Shown piece after piece: positions 10,075 to 19,003 of a stretch of DNA of 64,000 bases. The notes beneath the pieces were generated by a model. It was not told the DNA's origin and searched no databases. It saw only the letters and a program-made list of their open reading frames with translations. Each line of letters opens with the position of its first letter. The first letter of the stretch is position 1. Position numbers and translations under genes: made by a program. The stretch comes from Mycobacterium lehmannii (GTDB taxonomy: Bacteria; Actinomycetota; Actinomycetes; Mycobacteriales; Mycobacteriaceae). Where the stretch lies: NCBI RefSeq assembly GCF_002245535.1, contig NZ_NKCN01000001.1:310001-374000 (forward strand). The letters run 5' to 3'.

Positions 10075-10165
10075 CCGGCCCGTGCACCGCCTCGGCAGTC
10101 CGAGCCGCTGCTATCGCCGGCGGCCGGTCCGTGCCGTGTGCATACTGAATTCAGGAGGTAAACCT

Positions 10166-11245
10166 TTGCAGACCAGGCATTTTCGTGTCGGAGCGGCCGC
10201 CGCGGCAGCTCTCGTCGCGGTCGCCGGATGCACGCTGCAGTCCAGTCCACAGGACGCGTCGACATCGGCTCCGGCGTCGACACCGACTCCGGCGGCGACG
10301 CCGTTGACCGAGGCTTCTCCACCTTCGGCGCTGGACCGCACCGGCTACGCCGATCTGGTGGAACGCGTCAGTCCGAGCGTGGTGACGGTCGAGCGCGACG
10401 GCGGTGTCGGCAGCGGCGTGGTGCTACGCCCCGACGTCGTGGTGACCAATGCCCATGTCGTCGGCGACGCCCGCGAAGTGACCGTCATAACCGCCGACGA
10501 GGAACGTTCGCCCGGCGTCGTGGTGGGCACGGACGAGGTGACCGACCTGGCCGTCGTGCGCACGCAAGGCCAGGACATGCCGGTGCCGCGGTTCCGCGAA
10601 GATCTGCCCCGGCCCGGCGAGGTCGCCGTCGCGATCGGGAGTCCGCTGGGGTTCCAGAACTCCGTGACCGTCGGCGTCATCTCGGGTCTGCACCGGGACA
10701 TCCCCGGCTCGGCGGCGAAAACTCAGTCGTTGGTGGATTTGATCCAGACCGACGCGCCCATCTCGCCGGGTAACTCCGGCGGCGCCTTGCTCGACGCCGA
10801 GGGACGGGTCGTGGGGATCAACGAGGCGTACATTCCGCCGGCGGTGGGCGCGGTGTCGTTGGGGTTCGCGATTCCCGCGGCAACGGTGCTCGATGTGGCG
10901 AATCAACTCCTCGCCGACGGCGAAGCCACGCACCCGTACCTCGGTATCTCCCTGGGCCGGCTGACCCCGGCGATCCAGCAGCTGCGGGGTGTGCAGGTCG
11001 ACGGCGGTGCGTTGGTGACCAGCGTCGATCCCGGCGCACCGGCTGCCCTCGCGGGGCTTCGGCCCGGCGACGTGATCGTCGAGTTCGCCGGCAAACCGGT
11101 GCATTCTGTCGAGGACCTACTGGGTGGCTTGCGCCAGACGCAGCCGGGGTCCGAGCAATCGATGGTGTTCATGCGCGGGGGTGACCGTGAACAAACGACG
11201 GTGACGATCGGTTCGCGCACGGGCTCACTCTCGCGACCGGGCTAG
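10166..11245 (+). CDS. HtrA-like S1C serine protease, lipoprotein with PDZ domain
   Basis: This 359-residue DegP/HtrA-type protease is predicted to be anchored outside the membrane by a lipobox (VAGC, Cys near residue 21) after a basic signal, followed by a Ser/Thr/Pro-rich linker. The catalytic triad is visible as His in NAHVVG (about 96), Asp in TDLAVVR (about 126) and Ser in PGNSGGAL (about 203). A C-terminal PDZ domain carries the YLGIS and GLRPGDVIV stretches. The start is TTG 10166, nine bases after a perfect AGGAGGT. It probably acts in envelope protein quality control. Its TAG shares bases with the convergent neighbour's stop. Confidence 0.88.
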   Translation: MQTRHFRVGAAAAAALVAVAGCTLQSSPQDASTSAPASTPTPAATPLTEASPPSALDRTGYADLVERVSPSVVTVERDGGVGSGVVLRPDVVVTNAHVVGDAREVTVITADEERSPGVVVGTDEVTDLAVVRTQGQDMPVPRFREDLPRPGEVAVAIGSPLGFQNSVTVGVISGLHRDIPGSAAKTQSLVDLIQTDAPISPGNSGGALLDAEGRVVGINEAYIPPAVGAVSLGFAIPAATVLDVANQLLADGEATHPYLGISLGRLTPAIQQLRGVQVDGGALVTSVDPGAPAALAGLRPGDVIVEFAGKPVHSVEDLLGGLRQTQPGSEQSMVFMRGGDREQTTVTIGSRTGSLSRPG

Positions 11246-11679
11246 CATCCGGCCGTTATGTCGAAGGCCGCTGTCGCTGGGCGGTGAGGGTCGTCGGCGA
11301 AGTACCCGTACCCGGTGCCGCTGATCGTGATTCGGCCGTTGTCGCGGGTTGCTCGCAGTTGACCGACGCCACCGGTCCATGCGGAACCGGTGAACCCGCC
11401 GAGGTCGCGGATCTTGACGACCTGCGCGTCGGGGCCGTCGTCCGTATCGACGATGGCCGTGAAACCCCTGTCGGTGTCCCCGCTTTCGATGGTCAGCAGC
11501 CACTTCACCTTGGCGCAGCTGACGTAGTACCGATCACCGGTGGGATGCGAGTTGATGGACATCGTCGCGGTGCCGCCCATGGGGTCGGGTGAAGCCGGCG
11601 GTGCGGAAGAGCAGCCGGAGAGCCCCGCGGTCAGCAACAGTGCTGCCGCGGTGCGCGCGACGCTGACATCTTCGACCAT
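11242..11679 (-). CDS. LpqH-family (19 kDa antigen-like) lipoprotein
   Basis: This 145-residue mycobacterial LpqH-type lipoprotein has a signal helix, the canonical lipobox LSGC and a Ser/Pro-rich linker. A compact domain with two cysteines (SCAKVKW and the C-terminal TAGC) probably forms a disulfide. LGGFTGSAWTGG and TISGTGYGYF are family landmarks. I use the internal ATG at 11679; the longer frame adds 18 non-signal-like residues. It diverges from a paralogue at 11824. Family members are surface-exposed and seen by TLR2, but this member's role is unknown. Confidence 0.8.
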   Translation of the reverse strand: MVEDVSVARTAAALLLTAGLSGCSSAPPASPDPMGGTATMSINSHPTGDRYYVSCAKVKWLLTIESGDTDRGFTAIVDTDDGPDAQVVKIRDLGGFTGSAWTGGVGQLRATRDNGRITISGTGYGYFADDPHRPATAAFDITAGC

Positions 11680-11823
11680 GACCGGACCTTCGGGAGTCGG
11701 GTCAAAGTGATACCCGCAATGGCTGCCGGCCATACGCCGGAGGTATACAGCAAATCTCCGTGGGGAATGCGAATGTCAACGCCCGGCGAAGACGAGTAGC
11801 CGGGAAGTCATCGAGGCGGCACC

Positions 11824-12237
11824 ATGGACAAACGATTTGCCGTTGCAACAGCAGCCGTGCTGATGATCCCGACGGGATGCGCGTCGGGCCCGGAACTGCT
11901 GGCCAAGCACCTCGTCCATGTGAGCATCGACGGGAAGGATGCCGGCGGGCACCTCGTCGATTGCACCCAGGTGGGCTGGCTGTGGAATCTCGAGACGCTC
12001 GAGCAGACGCCCGGCCTGATCGCCCAGGTTCGCACCGGGGATCCGGTCGTCGCGCGCTCGGTGCAGATCAAGAACCTGGGTGGGTTCACGGGCAGCTTTT
12101 GGGACGGGACCACCGGTGAGGCCGAAGCCAGCCTGGTGGACGGCAAGTTCACGATCACCGGCACGGCAGTCGGGTTCTTCCACGACGATCCGGGCGAACG
12201 CACCACCGCGCCGTTCGAGATCTCCACCGACTGCTGA
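11824..12237 (+). CDS. LpqH-family lipoprotein paralogue with atypical lipobox
   Basis: This 137-residue paralogue of the divergent gene shares LGGFTGSFWDG, FTITGTAVGFF and the two cysteines (VDCTQVGW and terminal STDC). The signal is short and the lipobox reads IPTGC, with proline where Leu, Val or Ile is usual, so lipidation is less certain. A GAGG ribosome-binding site precedes the ATG. The two paralogues share about 145 bases of upstream DNA, which suggests an old inverted duplication or common control. It converges with the DUF349 gene four bases away. Confidence 0.78.
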   Translation: MDKRFAVATAAVLMIPTGCASGPELLAKHLVHVSIDGKDAGGHLVDCTQVGWLWNLETLEQTPGLIAQVRTGDPVVARSVQIKNLGGFTGSFWDGTTGEAEASLVDGKFTITGTAVGFFHDDPGERTTAPFEISTDC

Positions 12238-12241
12238 GCGT

Positions 12242-13573
12242 TCAGCTGGTCTTGCCGAGCGCCTCGGCGGCCGCGTCCGCCCACTGCCGCCACTGCTCGG
12301 CGCTGGCGCGCGCCTCCGCGGCGTCCTTGTCCCGGCCGGCGGCGGCGGCCTTCTCCGCTTGACGCTCGTATTGCTCTGCGCGGACCCGGAATTGGTCGGC
12401 ACGCGCCTGGGCTTCGGGATCGACACCGTGCGTCGGCGCCTCGCGGACCTTCTTCTCCACCGCGCGCAGACGCCGCTCCAACTCGGCGCCGCGTTCGCGG
12501 GGCACCTTGCCGATGGCGTCCCACTTGTCGCCGATCACCCGCAGCGCGGCGCGCGCCGCGTCGAGATCGGAGGTGTCGATCTTCTCCGCCTCGGCCAGCA
12601 GCGCCTCCTTGGCCTGCGCGTTGGCGCGGAACTCGGCGTCACGCTCGGCGCTGGCCGCATTGCGCGCCCCGAAGAACTTGTCCTGAGCCGCCTTGAACCG
12701 CTGCCACAACGCGTCGTCGACGTCCTTGGCCGCGCGGCCCGCCGCCTTCCATTCGTTCAGCAGTTCGCGGAACGCCGCGCTCGTGGGACCCCAGTCCGTC
12801 GAGTCGGCCATTCCCTCGGCGCGCTCGCACAGCGCCTCCTTGGCCTGCCGGGCGCCGGCGCGTTCGCGGTCGAGTTCGGCGAAATGCGACCCGCGCCTGC
12901 GGTTGAACTGCTCGCGCGCCGCCGAATAGCGCTTCCACAGGGCGTCATCGGTCTTGCGGTCCAGCCCGGTGATCGTGCGCCACTCGTCGAGGATCTCCCG
13001 CAGCCGGTCGCCTGCGGCCTTCCACTGGGTGGAGTTGGCGGCGATGTCCTCGGCCTCGGCGGCCAGCGCCTCCTTGCGGGCGGTCTGCGCGGCGCGCAAC
13101 TCTTCGCGCCTGGCCTTCTCGGCCTGCGCCGTCTCGTCGGCGTGGTTGATGATCGCCTGCAGGCGCTCGGCGATCGCGTCGACGTCGCCGAGCACGTGGG
13201 CCGTCGGCAGGGTCTCGGCCAGCGACTGCGCGGCCGTTTTGATCTTGCGGGCGTCGCCGGTACCGGACTCGAGCCGACTCTCCATCAGCACGACCTCGGT
13301 CTGCAGGTCGTCGAAGCGCCTGCCGAAGTGCGCGTAGGCGGCCTCGGTGTCGCCGGCCTGCCACGATCCGATGATCCGTTCACCCGAGCCGGTGATCAGC
13401 CACACCGTGCCGTCGGGGTCGACGCGGCCGAACCGGTGCGGATCGCTGGTCGGGGGCACGGCCACCGTCGGCCCCGGTCGGCCCGGCCGCGGCACGGGTC
13501 CGGGACGCGGCGGTCCGGGCCGGGGAGCGGGTTTCGGCGAGGAGGACTGGCCCCCTGGCTGGCTGGTCGTCAT
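12242..13573 (-). CDS. DUF349 coiled-coil repeat protein (Rv2731-like)
   Basis: This 443-residue protein has a Pro/Gly-rich disordered N-terminus of about 45 residues, a short folded segment ([20 protein letters not shown]) and several DUF349 repeats. Each repeat has the pattern [31 protein letters not shown] with neighbours. The C-terminal 100 residues are an Ala/Glu/Arg-rich helical coil. DUF349 proteins are long helical bundles of unclear function, implicated in stress survival in some bacteria. The gene keeps its mycobacterial position between the miaB and miaA blocks. Confidence 0.88.
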   Translation of the reverse strand: MTTSQPGGQSSSPKPAPRPGPPRPGPVPRPGRPGPTVAVPPTSDPHRFGRVDPDGTVWLITGSGERIIGSWQAGDTEAAYAHFGRRFDDLQTEVVLMESRLESGTGDARKIKTAAQSLAETLPTAHVLGDVDAIAERLQAIINHADETAQAEKARREELRAAQTARKEALAAEAEDIAANSTQWKAAGDRLREILDEWRTITGLDRKTDDALWKRYSAAREQFNRRRGSHFAELDRERAGARQAKEALCERAEGMADSTDWGPTSAAFRELLNEWKAAGRAAKDVDDALWQRFKAAQDKFFGARNAASAERDAEFRANAQAKEALLAEAEKIDTSDLDAARAALRVIGDKWDAIGKVPRERGAELERRLRAVEKKVREAPTHGVDPEAQARADQFRVRAEQYERQAEKAAAAGRDKDAAEARASAEQWRQWADAAAEALGKTS

Positions 13574-13736
13574 GTCGGTAATCCTCGTGCCCTCCGCGGC
13601 GTACCGCGTACCTGCCGCGCAACGCGGCGCCTGATCGCTGTCCGAACGCTATTCAAACAGGTCGTCGGGGCGCGTGCGCACAGCTTTCCCCGATGACGTG
13701 CCTAGGCTCGTCGCGACAATCTACGGAAGGACTGCG

Positions 13737-14621
13737 ATGGCCGGCATGAGCGCTGGAGTCGATCTGGCCGTCGTCCTGGCCCTGGGCGCCGCTGTGTTCG
13801 TGGCGATCGGCGACGTGATCCACCAGCGGCAGGCCCATGAGGTCGCCGACGAGCCGGTCGGTCATCTGGAGCTGTTCACCCGGCTGCTGCGCGACCGGCA
13901 GTGGTGGCTGGGCAGTTCCGTGGCCGCCGCCGGGTTCGCGTTGCAGGCCGCCGCGCTGGGCGTGGGGTCGGTGCTTCTCGTCCAGGCGATCCTGGTGACC
14001 TCGCTGCTGTTCGCACTGCCGATCCACGCCCGGCTCTCGCATCAGCGGGTGACGCCTTGGCAGTGGACGTGGGCGGCGCTGCTGGCAGCGTCGGTCGTCG
14101 TGATCGTGACGGTCGGAAACCCGACCGAGGGGGACTCTCGGGCCTCGTGGGAAACCTGGACCGCGGTGCTGGTGGTGCTCGTTCCGGCGTTGGCGTTGTG
14201 CGTCATCGGCGCCGGCATCTGGAAGGGACCCGTCAGCGCGGTGCTACTGGCGCTGGTGTCCGGAGCGTTGTGGGGGTTGTTCGCCGTGTTGACCAAGGGT
14301 GTGGTCGACCGTCTCGGGGACGGGCTCGAAGCCCTGCTGCGGACCCCCGAGCTGTACGTCTGGGTGGTCGTGGCGGTCGCGGGTACGGCGTGGCAGCAGG
14401 CGTCGTTTCGCGCCGGGTCGCTGACCGCGTCGCTGCCGACGATGACGGTGACCGAACCGGTGGTCGCCGCGGTGCTCGGCGTGGTCGTGCTGGGGGAGAC
14501 GCTGCGGCCGGGCGAGGAGGGCTGGCTGGTGCTGATCGTCGCGGTGGTGGTGATGGTGGTTTCGACGGCCGCGCTCGCCCGCGGCGAAGCCGCCACCGCC
14601 GCCCAGCCCGCATCGCATTAG
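13737..14621 (+). CDS. DMT-type integral membrane protein (Rv2729c-like)
   Basis: This 294-residue Ala/Val/Leu-rich protein has nine to ten predicted membrane helices, typical of EamA/DMT transporters. The C-terminal half has the DMT-like ASLPTMTVTEPVVAAVLGVVVLGE stretch. The substrate is unknown. ATG 13737 follows GGAAGG and gives a sensible N-terminus; 21 further in-frame upstream residues are less likely. It begins a forward block ending at hflX, with the next gene starting two bases after its stop. Confidence 0.82.
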   Translation: MAGMSAGVDLAVVLALGAAVFVAIGDVIHQRQAHEVADEPVGHLELFTRLLRDRQWWLGSSVAAAGFALQAAALGVGSVLLVQAILVTSLLFALPIHARLSHQRVTPWQWTWAALLAASVVVIVTVGNPTEGDSRASWETWTAVLVVLVPALALCVIGAGIWKGPVSAVLLALVSGALWGLFAVLTKGVVDRLGDGLEALLRTPELYVWVVVAVAGTAWQQASFRAGSLTASLPTMTVTEPVVAAVLGVVVLGETLRPGEEGWLVLIVAVVVMVVSTAALARGEAATAAQPASH

Positions 14622-14622
14622 C

Positions 14623-15321
14623 GTGGACGGCGTGCTGAGCGCCATCGCGATCGTCCCGTCGGCACCGGTCATGGTGCCCGAACTCGCCGGAGGCGCCGCG
14701 CCGGAGCTGGCCGACCTGCGCGAGGCGGTGTTCACCGCGGTGGCCGGCCTTCCGTCGCGCTGGGTCGCGGTCGGGGTTGGGCCCTGCGATCAGGTCGTCG
14801 GTCCCGATCAGGCCGGGACGTTCGCCGGTTACGGCGTCGACGTCAGGGTCGCGTTGTCTCCAGGCGGCGACGGCGATCCGGTCGCGATGCCGTTGTGCGC
14901 CCTGATCACCGGCTGGGTGCGCGGTGCGGCCCGCTCCGAGGCCTCCGCCGAGGTGCGGGTCTTCAGCGAGGGCCACGACATCGACGCCGCGCTGGCCCAC
15001 GGCGAGCGGCTGCGCGCCGAGATCGGGGAGGGGGGCAACCCCGTCGGCGTCCTCGTCGTCGCCGACGGAGCCAACACGTTGACGCCGTCGGCGCCGGGCG
15101 GTTTCGACCCGGACTCGGTCGCCGTACAAGCCGCGCTCGACGATGCGCTGGCCGGCGGCGAGACCGCGCCGCTTGCCCGATTGCCCGCGTCGGTGGTGGG
15201 GCGGGTCGCCTTCGGGGTGCTGGCCGGGTTGGTCGGTCCCGGCCCGCGGTCGGCCAAGGAGCTGTACCGCGGTGCGCCGTACGGCGTCGGTTATTTCACG
15301 GGCCTGTGGCAGCCACGATGA
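14623..15321 (+). CDS. LigB-fold conserved protein (Rv2728c-like)
   Basis: This 232-residue Ala/Gly-rich protein begins [17 protein letters not shown], which resembles class III extradiol dioxygenase-fold (LigB-like) proteins. Metal-ligand histidines are not evident, so activity is doubtful. It is tightly packed, two bases after the transporter stop and about 14 bases ahead of miaA. Start choice is between GTG 14623 and GTG 14632; neither has a clear ribosome-binding site. Conserved placement before miaA suggests co-expression, not a proven shared role. Confidence 0.75.
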   Translation: MDGVLSAIAIVPSAPVMVPELAGGAAPELADLREAVFTAVAGLPSRWVAVGVGPCDQVVGPDQAGTFAGYGVDVRVALSPGGDGDPVAMPLCALITGWVRGAARSEASAEVRVFSEGHDIDAALAHGERLRAEIGEGGNPVGVLVVADGANTLTPSAPGGFDPDSVAVQAALDDALAGGETAPLARLPASVVGRVAFGVLAGLVGPGPRSAKELYRGAPYGVGYFTGLWQPR

Positions 15322-15334
15322 GCGCTCGGACACG

Positions 15335-16243
15335 ATGACGCGGCCGATCGCGATCATCGGACCGACGGGGACCGGTAAGTCGGCGCTGGCGCTGGACGTG
15401 GCCGAACGGCTCGACGGCGAGATCGTGAATGCCGATGCGATGCAGATGTACCGCGGCATGGACATCGGAACCGCGAAGTCGACGGTTCAGGAGCGGCGCG
15501 GGATACCGCACCATCAGCTCGACGTGCTCGAGGTGACCGAGACCGCGAGCGTGGCCCGCTATCAGCAGTCGGCCGCCGACGACATCGAGGCCATCCTCGA
15601 TCGCGGTGCGGTGCCCGTCATCGTGGGCGGTTCGATGATGTATGTCCAATCGCTGCTCGACAACTGGACGTTCCCGGCCACCGACCCGGCGGTGCGCGCA
15701 CGCTGGGAGCACCGGCTCGCGGAGATCGGGGCGGCCGCACTGCATCAGGAACTGGCCCGCGTGGACCCCGACGCCGCCACCTCCATCCAGCCCACCGACG
15801 GACGACGAATCGTGCGCGCGCTCGAGGTGGTCGAACTGACCGGTCGGCCGTTCGCCGCGTCGTTTCCCACCATCGGCGCACCGCGCTGGGACACCGCGAT
15901 CATCGGACTCGACTGGCCCACAACGCTTCTGGACGAAAGACTAGCTCAGCGAACCGACAAGATGTTCGCTGACGGACTCGTCGACGAGGTTTGCGCGCTG
16001 CTGGAAGGCGGGCTGCGTGAGGGGGTCACCGCGTCGCGGGCGCTGGGTTATGCGCAGGTCCTCGCCGACCTCGACGCCGGTGGCGACGGCTCGGCGGCAC
16101 GCGAGCCGACGTTCGTCGGCACCCGCCGCTATGTCCGCAGGCAACGGTCCTGGTTCCGCCGTGACCACCGCATCGCCTGGCTGGACGGCGCCGGCCGCGG
16201 CCTCGCGGAGGAGACGCTGCGGGTGTGGCGAGACGTACCCTGA
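15335..16243 (+). CDS. miaA: tRNA dimethylallyltransferase MiaA
   Basis: MiaA transfers the dimethylallyl group from DMAPP to A37 of tRNAs reading UNN codons, giving the substrate for MiaB. The 302-residue enzyme has P-loop GPTGTGKS at residues 9-16, the catalytic/specificity segment [23 protein letters not shown], and the [14 protein letters not shown] tRNA-binding stretch near the C-terminus. I start it at ATG 15335, which places the P-loop at the usual distance. The DMAPP donor links it to dxs later in the window. Confidence 0.96.
   Translation: MTRPIAIIGPTGTGKSALALDVAERLDGEIVNADAMQMYRGMDIGTAKSTVQERRGIPHHQLDVLEVTETASVARYQQSAADDIEAILDRGAVPVIVGGSMMYVQSLLDNWTFPATDPAVRARWEHRLAEIGAAALHQELARVDPDAATSIQPTDGRRIVRALEVVELTGRPFAASFPTIGAPRWDTAIIGLDWPTTLLDERLAQRTDKMFADGLVDEVCALLEGGLREGVTASRALGYAQVLADLDAGGDGSAAREPTFVGTRRYVRRQRSWFRRDHRIAWLDGAGRGLAEETLRVWRDVP
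16236..16241 (+). promoter_or_regulatory. -10 element of a probable leaderless dapF mRNA
   Basis: TACCCT inside the last miaA codons lies six bases before GTG 16248 and fits TANNNT. It supports the GTG start and suggests dapF has its own leaderless transcript as well as read-through from miaA. Confidence 0.45.
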
Positions 16244-16247
16244 ACAC

Positions 16248-17120
16248 GTGAGGTTCGCCAAGGGACACGGCACGCAGAACGATTTCGTGCTGCTGCCCGA
16301 CCTCGACTTCGAGCTGACGCTGGCCCCGGCGGCGGTGACGGCGCTGTGCGACCGGCGCCGCGGGTTGGGCGCCGACGGTGTGCTGCGGGTGACCACCGCG
16401 CAGGCCGCGCAGCGTGCCGGTTTGTTCGAACAGTTCCCGGAGGGCGTCGCCGGCGAGGACTGGTACATGGACTACCGCAACGCCGACGGGTCGATCGCGC
16501 AGATGTGCGGCAACGGGGTCCGCGTGTTCGCGCACTATCTGCGCGCCAGCGGCCTGGAAAGCCGCGACGACTTCGTGGTCGGGTCGCTGGCAGGTCCCCG
16601 GCCGGTGGTGTTGCACCACTGCGACGCGACGAACGCCGACGTCACCGTCGAAATGGGCAAGGTGAACCAGTTGGGCACCGGGGAGGCGATCGTCGGCGGC
16701 AGGCCGTTCGCCGGCCTTGCTGTCGACGTCGGCAACCCGCACTTGGCCTGCGTCGACCCCGATCTGACGTTCGAGGAGCTGACCGCCCTCGACGTCGGTG
16801 CGCCGGTGTCCTTCGACGCCGCGCAGTTCCCGGAGGGCGTCAACATCGAGGTGTTGACCGCACCCGTGGACGGCGCGGTGACGATGCGGGTGCACGAACG
16901 TGGTGTCGGGGAGACCCGGTCGTGCGGAACGGGCACCGTCGCGGCCGCGGTCGCCGCGTTGGCGTACTCCGGCGCGGCAACCGGCAGCCTCGAGGTCCGC
17001 ATTCCGGGCGGCGAAGTCTCGGTCACGGTCACCGAGGCCAGTAGTTTTCTGCGCGGCCCGTCGGTCCTGGTGGCCCACGGCGAGCTGTCCGAGGAATGGT
17101 GGCGCGTTGCGCAACGTTAA
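16248..17120 (+). CDS. dapF: Diaminopimelate epimerase DapF
   Basis: DapF interconverts LL- and meso-diaminopimelate, the last step before DAP enters lysine synthesis and peptidoglycan. It is a PLP-independent two-base racemase. The 290-residue protein has both catalytic cysteines: Cys87 in MCGNGVRVF and Cys226 in [13 protein letters not shown] 16248, four bases after the miaA stop, gives the conserved N-terminus [11 protein letters not shown]. Identification is firm. Confidence 0.96.
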   Translation: MRFAKGHGTQNDFVLLPDLDFELTLAPAAVTALCDRRRGLGADGVLRVTTAQAAQRAGLFEQFPEGVAGEDWYMDYRNADGSIAQMCGNGVRVFAHYLRASGLESRDDFVVGSLAGPRPVVLHHCDATNADVTVEMGKVNQLGTGEAIVGGRPFAGLAVDVGNPHLACVDPDLTFEELTALDVGAPVSFDAAQFPEGVNIEVLTAPVDGAVTMRVHERGVGETRSCGTGTVAAAVAALAYSGAATGSLEVRIPGGEVSVTVTEASSFLRGPSVLVAHGELSEEWWRVAQR

Positions 17121-17165
17121 TTGGGGTGCATGAAAAGTGATTTCCGTGCGAATCTCTATTCGCCT

Positions 17166-18581
<1,416 letters not shown>

Positions 18582-18610
18582 CCCGTTCCTGCGGGCCTCT
18601 GAGCATGCAA

Positions 18611-18641
18611 AGAGGCGCAGAGGTTGTGCCTCTGCGCCTCT
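18611..18641. terminator. Perfect 13-bp hairpin terminator between hflX and the CsbD gene
   Basis: AGAGGCGCAGAGG (18611-18623) and CCTCTGCGCCTCT (18629-18641) pair perfectly around a TTGTG loop. It sits between two convergent genes and is followed on the plus strand by CGCTTGAAAAAA. On the minus strand, A-rich plus-strand flanks give short U runs, so it probably works in both directions. Confidence 0.8.
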
Positions 18642-18654
18642 CGCTTGAAAAAAT

Positions 18655-18912
18655 CTACCGGTCGTCCGTCGGCCGCTGCTCGGATTCCTGCCGCTTCTCG
18701 GCGGTCTTGGCCGCCGCACGGGCGCTCTCGGCTTCGGCTTCCTTCTGTGCAGCGTCGCGCTGCGCATCTGCCTTGTCCTGCTGGGCCTTGCCCTCGCGGT
18801 ACAGGTCGTCGCGACCCGCGACCGCGCCCAGCACCTCTTTGGCCTTGCCCTTGGCGCCTTCGACGACGCCCTTGATGGCCTCTTCGGGCCCACTATTCTT
18901 GTTGTCGGACAC
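18655..18912 (-). CDS. CsbD-like general stress protein
   Basis: This 85-residue, highly charged, cysteine-free helical protein begins like CsbD family members (EEAIKGVVEGAKGKAKEVLGAVAG). The C-terminal half is Ala/Glu/Lys/Gln-rich and probably disordered or coiled. CsbD proteins are sigma-B/SigF stress-regulon members of unknown molecular function. The start is GTG with an AAGGAGG site upstream. A GGGTAT SigF-like -10 lies about 41 bases ahead, fitting stress control. Confidence 0.8.
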   Translation of the reverse strand: MSDNKNSGPEEAIKGVVEGAKGKAKEVLGAVAGRDDLYREGKAQQDKADAQRDAAQKEAEAESARAAAKTAEKRQESEQRPTDDR

Positions 18913-18952
18913 TGCGGCTTCCTCCTTGCCGATCGGTCGGTGTGACCGTCCA

Positions 18953-18978
18953 ATACCCGAAACGCGGTTTCGCTAATC
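18953..18978 (-). promoter_or_regulatory. Candidate SigF promoter of the CsbD gene
   Basis: Read on the minus strand, GATT (18975-18978), a 16-base spacer and GGGTAT (18953-18958) resemble the mycobacterial SigF pattern GTTT-N15-17-GGGTAT. The -10 is perfect and the -35 has one mismatch. Regulation by SigF, or by the SigF-like factor at 8876, is inferred. Confidence 0.5.
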
Positions 18979-19003
18979 GGACAACTTTCATCCGTGAGAA
19001 GCC

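Noticed and set aside
12080-13696. Long forward open frame opposite the DUF349 gene
   Set aside because: It is a mirror of a high-GC reverse gene, Arg/Pro/Leu/Gly-rich, with no domain. The reverse frame has clear DUF349 repeats.
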